A stretch of 5,040 bases of DNA from CAIUMH01 sp037142475 (GTDB lineage: Bacteria > Actinomycetota > Acidimicrobiia > Acidimicrobiales > RAAP-2): assembly GCA_037142475.1 (NCBI GenBank), contig JBAXAR010000138.1:1-5040 (forward strand). The letters are read 5' to 3'. Made by a program: the position numbers and the translations under genes. This document shows, piece after piece, positions 1 through 5,040 of this stretch (position 1 is the stretch's first letter; each line of letters begins with the position of its first letter). Below the pieces are notes generated by a model. The model saw nothing but the letters and a program-made list of their open reading frames with translations, was not told the DNA's origin and ran no database searches.

Positions 1-2
1 CG

Positions 3-1346
3 GTCTCACTCAACGCATGGTGGACTGAGGACGAGATCGACTACGCGCTCGGGGACTCCGGGATCTCGGTCCTGATTGCTGATTCTGAGCGGATCGCACG
101 AGCACACCGACCCATGCGAGAGCGGGGGATTGCCGGGATCATGGTCCGGGCGGACGCCATCGCCCCTCTTCCTGATGGGGTCGACTCATATGGAGACGTC
201 GTCGAACTCGGCCAGCCCCTTCCTTTCGTTGCGGTGACCCCCGACGATGACGCCACGATCCTCTATACCTCGGGAACGACGGGATTCCCAAAGGGCGCTG
301 TCTCGACACACCGAGCCGTTCTCCAGGGCCTCTTGGCTTTCTGGGCCAACACCACCATTGGCACTGCTCGAAAGGCTGGCGAGGACGTCTTTGGCAGCGG
401 CGACGGCTATGCCCCGTGCTTCATCCTGATCGTTCCGCTCTTTCACGTCACAGGCTGTGTGCCGGTGATGCTCTCGTGCTTCGGTATGAAGTTCAAGCTC
501 GTCATGATGTATCGATGGGACCCCGATGAGGCGCTCCGCTTGATTGAGGCCGAGAAGGTGACGACCTTCGTCGGCGTCCCAACGCAGAGTTGGGACATGC
601 TTGAGAGCCCCAATTTTTCGAAGTACGACACGTCATCGCTTGCCAGCGTCGGCGGTGGTGGCGCTCCGGCCCCAGCGAAGCTGGTCGCTCGCGTCGAGGA
701 AGGCTTCTCTCGCGGGCGGCCAAACATCGGCTACGGCATGACGGAGACCAATGCCTTCGGTCCCAACAACAATGGCGACGATTACGTCGATCACCCGACG
801 TCGACCGGCCGGGCGACCACCTCGATCATGGACGTCGAGATCCGCGGTAAGGACGGATCGGTTCTTGGCGTTGGCGAGCACGGTGAGATCTGGATGAAGG
901 GTCCGAATCTCATTCGTGGTTACTGGAACAAGCCCGAAGCCACGGCGGAGACCATTGTGGATGGTTGGCTCGCCTCTGGTGACTTGGGACGTATCGACGC
1001 TGACGGTTTCCTTTACATCGAAGACCGGGCCAAGGATATGGTCCTGCGGGCAGGGGAGAACGTCTACTCCGCTGAAGTGGAGAGTGCGATCTATGAGCAC
1101 CCCGGGGTCTACGAAGCAGCCGTTTTTGGCGTGCCTCACGAACGCCTCGGCGAAGAGGTGGCCTGCGTCATCCACCCGAAGGCTGGGGCGGACATGACGG
1201 CCGAGAGTTTGCGGGAGTTCCTCTCGGGCCAACTCGCTGCTTTCAAGATCCCCAGCCGCGTGGCCTTTAGCGCCGATCGACTTCCTCGGAACCCCTCTGG
1301 CAAGATCCTGAAACGGGATCTTCGGGTGACTTACTTCACCGAGTGA
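3..1346 (+). CDS. AMP-forming acyl-CoA synthetase (fatty-acid/carboxylate CoA ligase), 5' end missing
   Basis: Class I adenylate-forming enzyme that activates a carboxylic acid with ATP to an acyl-adenylate and then transfers it to CoA. The reading frame is open from the left edge with no start. Translation from position 3 (VSLNAWWTEDEIDYAL) already matches the family, so the first in-frame ATG at 114 is internal. Visible motifs are the P-loop YTSGTTGFPKG (264-296), the A5 motif GYGMTET (729-749), the hinge region SGDLGRIDADG with DRAKDM downstream (978-1043), and the C-terminal PSGKILKRDLR, whose Lys (1302-1304) is the catalytic lysine of the adenylation half-reaction. About 447 residues are present. 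Usual family length is around 540-560, so roughly 90-115 N-terminal residues lie outside the window. The core catalytic motifs are intact and there is no frameshift. Family assignment is firm. The substrate (medium/long-chain fatty acid, aromatic acid or other) cannot be read from the sequence. Its 3' end overlaps the convergent Nudix gene by 16 bp. Confidence 0.93.
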   Translation, partial: VSLNAWWTEDEIDYALGDSGISVLIADSERIARAHRPMRERGIAGIMVRADAIAPLPDGVDSYGDVVELGQPLPFVAVTPDDDATILYTSGTTGFPKGAVSTHRAVLQGLLAFWANTTIGTARKAGEDVFGSGDGYAPCFILIVPLFHVTGCVPVMLSCFGMKFKLVMMYRWDPDEALRLIEAEKVTTFVGVPTQSWDMLESPNFSKYDTSSLASVGGGGAPAPAKLVARVEEGFSRGRPNIGYGMTETNAFGPNNNGDDYVDHPTSTGRATTSIMDVEIRGKDGSVLGVGEHGEIWMKGPNLIRGYWNKPEATAETIVDGWLASGDLGRIDADGFLYIEDRAKDMVLRAGENVYSAEVESAIYEHPGVYEAAVFGVPHERLGEEVACVIHPKAGADMTAESLREFLSGQLAAFKIPSRVAFSADRLPRNPSGKILKRDLRVTYFTE

Positions 1347-1795
1347 GTACTCGCGGGTGCGAGGTCGAGGCCGATGAACCTCGCACCTTCCACCACGTAG
1401 TGAGCGAGAGGCAGGGTCCGGGCTTCCTCAATGGGGACGTAGCGGGCCAAGTCTGAGCTACCGGTGGTCTCGTGGACCAGTTCACCTGCGACTTCGCCGA
1501 GGGTGAAGATCATCCGCACGCTGTGGACCTTGACCCCGCTGCGTCTGGTCCTGATGTCGGAAACGACGCCGAGGTGATCCCCGACCGAGGCACTCAGGCC
1601 AGTCTCTTCCGTTACCTCTCGGCGGAGAGCGGCTGTCGGGTGCTCGCCAAAATCAACGCCCCCACCAGGGAGGAACCAGCGACCGGCTACCTCAGTGATC
1701 GAGGAGGCTCGAACGAGCAAGATGGCTCCATCAGCAACATGGACCCCGTAGGCGCAGATCCTCTGGATCATGCTTCTCGTCGCATCTGCACTCAT
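1331..1795 (-). CDS. Nudix (MutT-like) hydrolase
   Basis: Encodes 154 residues, typical for a single-domain Nudix protein, a family that hydrolyses nucleoside diphosphates linked to another moiety. The Nudix box is perfect: G45, E51, R59-E60-V61, E63-E64, G66-L67 fit G-x5-E-x7-R-E-U-x-E-E-x-G-U, so the metal-binding glutamates are present. It is preceded by the usual strand AILLVRA and by the GRWFLPGGG turn. It lacks the extra motif of CoA pyrophosphatases, so the substrate is unknown. The chosen start is ATG at 1795. A longer frame exists back to 1969, but it would overlap the dehydrogenase gene by 149 bp and adds no Nudix-like sequence. An AAGGAG at 1810-1815 lies 14 nt from this ATG, longer than ideal; Met9 is another possible start. 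The gene begins 25 bp after mmsA on the same strand, so the two are probably co-transcribed. The stop (TAA) lies inside the 3' end of the opposing synthetase gene. Confidence 0.9.
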   Translation of the reverse strand: MSADATRSMIQRICAYGVHVADGAILLVRASSITEVAGRWFLPGGGVDFGEHPTAALRREVTEETGLSASVGDHLGVVSDIRTRRSGVKVHSVRMIFTLGEVAGELVHETTGSSDLARYVPIEEARTLPLAHYVVEGARFIGLDLAPASTHSVK

Positions 1796-1820
1796 GGCGT
1801 GAATCTCGTCTCCTTGTTGG

Positions 1821-3317
1821 TCAGCGGGTCTTCGGGAAACCGAGGTCGACGCTTGAGTTCGCAGGGTCAGGCCAGCGTGACGTGACGACCTTGGTCCGCG
1901 TGTAGAAATCGATACCGGCCGGTCCGTACATGTGGGCGTCACCGAAGAGTGAGTCCTTCCACCCCCCAAAGCTGTACGTGGCGACGGGCACTGGGATCGG
2001 CACGTTGACCCCCACCATGCCGCAAGTTACTTCCGCGGTGAATTGGCGTGCAGCGCCTCCATCCCTTGTGAAGATGGCCACACCGTTGCCATAGGGGTTG
2101 GCGTTCACGAGATCACGGGCTTCGGCGTAGGTATCGACGCGCACGACGCTCAACACGGGCCCAAAGATCTCGTCGTCATAGACCCGCATGCCGGGCTTGA
2201 CCTGATCGACAAGCGACGCCCCGATGAAGAACCCATTCGCCGAGGGGCCATCGAAGGCGGTCGTGCGTCCGTCGACCACCACGACTGCGCCTTCGCCAGC
2301 GGCGCCCTCGACATAACTGGCGACCTTGTCACGATGCTGGGCGGTAATCAACGGCCCCATCTCGCTCTTGGGGTCATCTCCGGGGCCAATGACCAGCGCA
2401 CCAAGACGGGACGCGATGGCCTCGACCAAGGGGTCAGCGATCTCACCGACAGCGACGATGACTGAGACCGCCATGCAGCGCTCGCCGGCTGAGCCATAGG
2501 CAGCCGAGACGGCGGCATCCGCTGCGACGTCAATGTCGGCATCGCCGAGGACCACCATGTGGTTCTTGGCTCCGCCAAGGGCTTGTGCACGCTTTCCGCT
2601 CGCAGTCGCCCGGGAGTAGATCGAGGCGGCAATGGGGGTGGATCCGACGAAGCTCACCGCATCGATTCCGGGATGCTCGAGGAGCGATCCCACGGTATCG
2701 CTGTCACCATGGAGGACCGTGAAGACGCCATCGGGGAGTCCCGATTGGCGCAGAAGGTCGGCGAGGAAGAGCGCCGACGAAGGGTCTTTCTCGGAGGGCT
2801 TCAGGATCATCGCATTGCCACAGGCGAGTGCGTTGGCCGTCATCCACAGAGGCACCATGACTGGGAAATTGAACGGGGTGATCCCGGTCACCACGCCAAC
2901 GGGCTGGCGGAGGGAGTGGACGTCGACACCGGACGAGACCTGAGTAGAAAATCCCCCCTTGAGATGAGTGCCGAGCCCGCAAGCGAATTCAATGTTCTCG
3001 AGGCCTCGAGAGATTTCTCCCAGCGCATCCCCGTGGACCTTGCCATGCTCAGAGGTGATGATGTGGGCGAGCTCATCCCTCTGGGCGTTCACGAGGTGGC
3101 GAAAACCGAACATCACCTCGGTGCGGACCGAAAGCGACGATTGGCCCCAGGCTGACGCTGCCCGTCGGGCAGAACTGACCGCCAACTCAATCTCTTCGAG
3201 TGAGGCGAAAGGGACCTTGGCTTGGACCTCGCCGGCGGCAGGATCGAATACGTCACCCCAGCGCTCGGTTGTCGAGGGCACCGAGGTGCCATTGATCCAG
3301 TGGGAAATCTGGCGCAT
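1821..3317 (-). CDS. mmsA: Methylmalonate-semialdehyde dehydrogenase (CoA-acylating)
   Basis: Cytosolic aldehyde-dehydrogenase-superfamily enzyme. The family converts (methyl)malonate semialdehyde, CoA and NAD+ to propionyl-CoA or acetyl-CoA, CO2 and NADH, in valine, thymine/beta-alanine or inositol breakdown. The 498 residues match the usual length (about 490-500). Diagnostic segments are ITPFNFPVMVPLWM (146-159), ILKPSEKDP (171-179), VSFVGSTPIA (221-230), ALGGAKNHMVV (246-256), catalytic Cys281 in GERCMA, DDEIFGPVLSVV (381-392), and the family-specific tail NVPIPVPVA, SFGGWKDSLFGD, FYTRTKVVTSRWP (438-483). GGAKNH replaces the ELGGK of hydrolytic ALDHs, so the usual general-base Glu is absent, as known for this CoA-dependent family. 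Arg280, next to the Cys, and probably Arg104 correspond to the arginines reported to hold the substrate carboxylate. The start at 3317 is supported by AAGGAAA at 3327-3333, 9 nt upstream. It leads a likely mmsA-Nudix operon and is transcribed divergently from the SnoaL-like gene. The gene is intact. Confidence 0.94.
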   Translation of the reverse strand: MRQISHWINGTSVPSTTERWGDVFDPAAGEVQAKVPFASLEEIELAVSSARRAASAWGQSSLSVRTEVMFGFRHLVNAQRDELAHIITSEHGKVHGDALGEISRGLENIEFACGLGTHLKGGFSTQVSSGVDVHSLRQPVGVVTGITPFNFPVMVPLWMTANALACGNAMILKPSEKDPSSALFLADLLRQSGLPDGVFTVLHGDSDTVGSLLEHPGIDAVSFVGSTPIAASIYSRATASGKRAQALGGAKNHMVVLGDADIDVAADAAVSAAYGSAGERCMAVSVIVAVGEIADPLVEAIASRLGALVIGPGDDPKSEMGPLITAQHRDKVASYVEGAAGEGAVVVVDGRTTAFDGPSANGFFIGASLVDQVKPGMRVYDDEIFGPVLSVVRVDTYAEARDLVNANPYGNGVAIFTRDGGAARQFTAEVTCGMVGVNVPIPVPVATYSFGGWKDSLFGDAHMYGPAGIDFYTRTKVVTSRWPDPANSSVDLGFPKTR

Positions 3318-3437
3318 CGTCGTTCATTTCCTTGAGTCGGAGGGTGGAAGAAGCGCTAACGCGCAGTAGAAGAACACTACCCGGGGGACCTGTGGCCTCT
3401 CGATCACTACACTCAAGGCTCGATCAGGAGGGGACCG
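3318..3437. promoter_or_regulatory. Divergent intergenic region between mmsA and the SnoaL-like gene
   Basis: These 120 bp separate two divergent start codons, so promoters for both transcripts should lie here. Toward the plus-strand gene, TACACT at 3408-3413 fits the TAnnnT type of -10 element; no convincing -35 lies 17 bp upstream. In the other direction no clear sigma-70 pair is seen. An octamer CTCGATCA occurs twice as a direct repeat (3399-3406 and 3419-3426), 20 bp start to start, flanking the candidate -10. A short inverted element GCGC-TAAC-GCGC lies at about 3353-3364. The regulatory reading is an inference from position; the repeats themselves are directly visible. Confidence 0.45.
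3426..3431 (+). promoter_or_regulatory. Strong Shine-Dalgarno for the SnoaL-like gene
   Basis: AGGAGG with six nucleotides to the ATG at 3438 is a near-perfect ribosome binding site and fixes this start codon. It directly abuts the second copy of the CTCGATCA octamer, sharing its last A, so a protein bound there could also hinder translation or initiation complex formation. That last point is speculative. Confidence 0.8.
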
Positions 3438-3899
3438 ATGAACATCGAGGACCGACAGGAACTTCAGGACCTTAAATACCGCTACTTCCGGCATCTCGAT
3501 CTCAAAGAGTTCGACGCCCTGGGCGCATTACTCACTGAGGATTGCGAGGCGGCCTACGACGACGGAAAACTCTCGTTCTCGGGTCGGGAGGCCATCGTGA
3601 CGTTTCTGAAGGAATCGCTCGGCAGCGGAGCGATCATCTCCGAGCACCACGGACACCACCCTGAGCTGACACTGGTGGCTGCGGACGAGGCCGAAGGCGT
3701 CTGGTACTTGGAGGATCGAGTGCTTATCCCCGATGCGGACCTCGAGATCTGCGGGACGGCGTTCTACACCGACCGCTACGCCAAGGTCGACGGCGAGTGG
3801 AAGATCGCACGCACTGGCTATACGCGGGTGTTCGAGGAGCACCGCAGCTTCTCAACCCGAGCGCTGATGCGATTCACGAATCGGTTCGCCGATTCGTGA
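3438..3899 (+). CDS. SnoaL-like / NTF2-fold protein (possible dehydratase or isomerase)
   Basis: Encodes 153 residues, the standard size for a single cone-shaped alpha+beta NTF2-like domain. The order fits the SnoaL_4-type group: N-terminal helix with LKYRYFRHLD (12-21), helix and strand with LLTEDCEAAYDDG (31-43), GREAIVTFLKE (49-59), the strand ISEHHGHHPELTLV (67-80), then WYLEDRV (89-95) and the C-terminal sheet YTDRYAKVDGEWKIARTGYTR (110-130). Several polar residues face the presumed pocket: Tyr16, Asp21, Tyr40, His70/His71 and Arg130. Their spacing resembles the Tyr/Asp/His set known in BaiE-type steroid dehydratases, so an enzymatic role is possible, but many family members have no known activity. 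There is no signal peptide or membrane segment, so it is probably cytosolic. The start is fixed by a strong AGGAGG. Its TGA overlaps the GTG of the downstream thioesterase gene, which indicates a two-gene operon. The fold assignment is good; the substrate is unknown. Confidence 0.85.
   Translation: MNIEDRQELQDLKYRYFRHLDLKEFDALGALLTEDCEAAYDDGKLSFSGREAIVTFLKESLGSGAIISEHHGHHPELTLVAADEAEGVWYLEDRVLIPDADLEICGTAFYTDRYAKVDGEWKIARTGYTRVFEEHRSFSTRALMRFTNRFADS
3874..3899 (+). promoter_or_regulatory. Perfect 11-bp hairpin with TTCG loop over the stop/start junction
   Basis: The left arm TCACGAATCGG (3874-3884) and right arm CCGATTCGTGA (3889-3899) are exact reverse complements around a TTCG loop (3885-3888). 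A G-U pair can extend it by one. The right arm contains both the GTG start (3896-3898) of the thioesterase gene and the TGA stop (3897-3899) of the SnoaL-like gene. In the mRNA the downstream start would be sequestered until a ribosome finishing the upstream gene opens the stem. No T-run follows, so a classical intrinsic terminator is unlikely. The structure is read directly from the sequence; its function is inferred. Confidence 0.6.
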
Positions 3900-4735
3900 G
3901 CAAGGAGCAGGCGTGGGCCTTCGATGAGGCCACGACCGGTGTCAGAGTCAACGAGCACGGTGCACATAGCGTTGAACTGAGCCCGGCGTGGACCGTGGGG
4001 GACAAGCCCAACGGTGGCTATCTTGCAGCGGTTTTGGCGCGAGCGGCGGCGGCCGAGATTGCCAACAGCGGCGTCGAGCACCGCGACTGTGTCGCCGCAT
4101 CAACAACATTTTTCGGTGCTCCTGACCCGACGAACGCTCTGGTCGACGTCACGATCCTGCGCCAGGGTCGAGGGGCGACGCAGGTTCGGGCCACCCTGCT
4201 CCAGGGAGGGATTCCGATGACTGAGGCAATGATGACCTTCGCATCGCTTGAGGGGGGATCACCTCGGCTCTACGACGTGATCGATCCCGTTGGTCTTGCT
4301 CCGGTTGAATCCTGCATCCGTATTCCCGCGGACACCGGATCAGGCTTCACGGTATCGATCATGAACGGCACGGAAGTCCACATGGACCCAGCCACCATGG
4401 ATTGGACCCGAGGGATCTCCGGGGGTGGGGTCGGAGAACTCCGAGGGTGGGTGCAATTCGCCGACGGACGCCCCATTGATGCGCTTAGTTTGCAGTACCT
4501 GATCGACTGCTTTCCCCCAGCGACCTTCCCGCTGGCGTCGGTGGGCTGGGTTCCAACCGTCCAGCTCACGTGCTACGTGCGTTCACTGCCCGCACCAGGA
4601 CCAGTTCGGATCAGACAGCGGGTTCAGGTGATCGAGGGCGGATTCGTAGACGAAGTCTGCGAGATTTGGGACGCAACGGGCAAACTCGTGGCGCATGGGA
4701 CCCAGTTAGCCAAGGTCCGCTTCGAGATCTCCTGA
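3896..4735 (+). CDS. Acyl-CoA thioesterase-like protein, double hotdog fold
   Basis: Encodes 279 residues, matching the TesB-like/4HBT_3 thioesterases that contain two fused hotdog domains and hydrolyse acyl-CoA to free acid and CoA. The first hotdog spans about 25-118, with the characteristic NGGYLAAVLARA (39-50) hotdog helix, then VAASTTFFGAPDP, VDVTILRQGRGATQVRATL and the closing strand ending MTFASL. The second spans about 180-276, with DALSLQYLIDCFPPATF (195-211) in place of the helix, VPTVQLTCYVRS, and the last strand LVAHGTQLAKVRF. The chosen start is GTG at 3896, overlapping the upstream TGA by 4 bp (GTGA). An ATG at 3797 is in frame but would overlap the SnoaL-like gene by 103 bp and adds sequence unlike the family. 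No Shine-Dalgarno precedes the GTG, which fits translational coupling. An AAGGAG at 3902-3907 lies inside the gene and is not followed by an in-frame start. Substrate chain length is unknown. Confidence 0.85.
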   Translation: MSKEQAWAFDEATTGVRVNEHGAHSVELSPAWTVGDKPNGGYLAAVLARAAAAEIANSGVEHRDCVAASTTFFGAPDPTNALVDVTILRQGRGATQVRATLLQGGIPMTEAMMTFASLEGGSPRLYDVIDPVGLAPVESCIRIPADTGSGFTVSIMNGTEVHMDPATMDWTRGISGGGVGELRGWVQFADGRPIDALSLQYLIDCFPPATFPLASVGWVPTVQLTCYVRSLPAPGPVRIRQRVQVIEGGFVDEVCEIWDATGKLVAHGTQLAKVRFEIS

Positions 4736-4771
4736 GACCCACGGCGCCTCAGGGGGTTCTGTGATCTCAGG
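4731..4771. terminator. Possible bidirectional termination region between convergent genes
   Basis: The thioesterase gene and the aldo/keto reductase gene converge with only 31 bp between their stop codons. CCTGAGA (4731-4737) and TCTCAGG (4765-4771) are exact reverse complements, each carrying one gene's TGA. A third related segment, CCTCAGG (4747-4753), can pair with the left arm instead. The stem is only 7 bp with a 27-nt loop, and no T-run follows on either side, so this is a weak candidate for termination of both transcripts. Confidence 0.25.
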
Positions 4772-5040
4772 GGCGGGTTTCCGGACTGGTGGTGAAGCCC
4801 GGGTCACGCAGGACCTGCGTCTCCAAGACTGCATCGATCGCTGCTACGAAATCGTCCTCGAGGACTATGTCGAGGGCCTTGACGTTCTCCCGGATCTGCT
4901 CGGGACGAGTGGCCCCCACGATGGCTGACGATACATTCGGGTTCCGAAGTACCCATGCCAGCGCCACGCCCGCTGGGCTGTAGCCGGCTTCTGCGCAGAG
5001 CGCAGCGAACTGCTGGACAGGCTCAAGAACTTCGTCACGC
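4767..5040 (-). CDS. Aldo/keto reductase, C-terminal fragment (N-terminus beyond the right edge)
   Basis: NAD(P)H-dependent oxidoreductase of the aldo/keto reductase superfamily, which reduces aldehydes and ketones to alcohols on a (beta/alpha)8 barrel. Only the last 90 residues are visible, and the frame stays open to the right edge. The segment AGYSPAGVALAWVLRNPNV followed by SSAIVGATRPEQIRENVKAL is the classic end of the barrel. The GATRPEQIRENV part forms the NADPH adenosine/phosphate-binding loop, with the Arg, Gln and Glu-Asn residues expected in the potassium-channel-beta-subunit-like (YghZ/Kv-beta) branch. The GTG at 4967 lies inside this conserved segment, so it is not the start. The catalytic Asp-Tyr-Lys-His tetrad would be encoded outside the window and cannot be checked. 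The gene converges on the thioesterase gene. The family call is firm; substrate and exact subfamily are not. Confidence 0.9.
   Translation of the reverse strand, partial: RDEVLEPVQQFAALCAEAGYSPAGVALAWVLRNPNVSSAIVGATRPEQIRENVKALDIVLEDDFVAAIDAVLETQVLRDPGFTTSPETRP

Noticed and set aside
633..1232. A 199-codon minus-strand open frame opposite the acyl-CoA synthetase
   Set aside because: It is fully antisense to a gene with all family motifs, and its translation has no recognisable domain. Long antisense frames are common in high-GC DNA.
1796..1969. N-terminal extension of the Nudix protein back to 1969
   Set aside because: The 58 extra residues are out-of-frame translation of the mmsA 3' end and show no Nudix-related sequence.
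2559..3155. A 198-codon plus-strand open frame opposite mmsA
   Set aside because: The translation is charged, low-complexity and without any domain; it lies entirely antisense to the conserved dehydrogenase.
3797..3895. N-terminal extension of the thioesterase from the ATG at 3797
   Set aside because: The extension would overlap the SnoaL-like gene by 103 bp, does not look like the family N-terminus, and the GTG at 3896 gives a standard 4-bp overlap.
3874..3899. Intrinsic transcription terminator after the SnoaL-like gene
   Set aside because: The stem is strong but no T-run follows and the next gene starts inside it, so termination here would remove the coupled thioesterase. A translational role fits better.
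1..5040. Mobile element, CRISPR array, tRNA/rRNA or defence system
   Set aside because: There are no transposase or integrase-like sequences, no regularly spaced repeats, no cloverleaf-like segment and no defence-family domains; nearly all bases are explained by metabolic genes.

Overview
The window looks like ordinary chromosomal DNA from a high-GC bacterium. Gene order is dense, starts are ATG or GTG with purine-rich ribosome binding sites, and there are no mobile elements, RNA genes or CRISPR repeats. The style of the acyl-CoA ligase, the SnoaL-like protein and the two-domain thioesterase suggests an actinobacterium, possibly a marine or soil Acidimicrobiia- or mycobacteria-like lineage. 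That is an inference from protein flavour, not a phylogenetic result.

Layout: (1) positions 3-1346, plus strand, the 3' part of an AMP-forming acyl-CoA synthetase whose start lies left of the window. (2) Positions 1331-1795, minus strand, a small Nudix hydrolase whose 3' end overlaps the synthetase 3' end by 16 bp. (3) Positions 1821-3317, minus strand, a complete CoA-acylating methylmalonate-semialdehyde dehydrogenase (mmsA), 25 bp upstream of the Nudix gene and probably co-transcribed with it. (4) Positions 3318-3437, a 120-bp divergent intergenic region with a repeated octamer and weak promoter-like elements. (5) Positions 3438-3899, plus strand, a SnoaL/NTF2-fold protein. (6) Positions 3896-4735, plus strand, a two-hotdog acyl-CoA thioesterase-like protein, which overlaps the SnoaL-like gene by 4 bp. 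(7) Positions 4767-5040, minus strand, the C-terminal part of an aldo/keto reductase that runs off the right edge.

The common theme is acyl-CoA and carbonyl metabolism: CoA activation of a carboxylic acid, oxidative decarboxylation of a semialdehyde to propionyl-CoA or acetyl-CoA, a possible small-molecule dehydratase/isomerase, thioester hydrolysis and carbonyl reduction. It fits catabolism of branched-chain amino acids, lipids or similar carbon sources, but the sequence does not show that all the genes belong to one pathway.

The most notable non-coding signal is a perfect 11-bp inverted repeat with a TTCG loop at 3874-3899. It contains both the stop codon of the SnoaL-like gene and the GTG start of the thioesterase gene, so it looks like a structure that could enforce translational coupling. 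I found no evidence of a wholly new multi-gene system.
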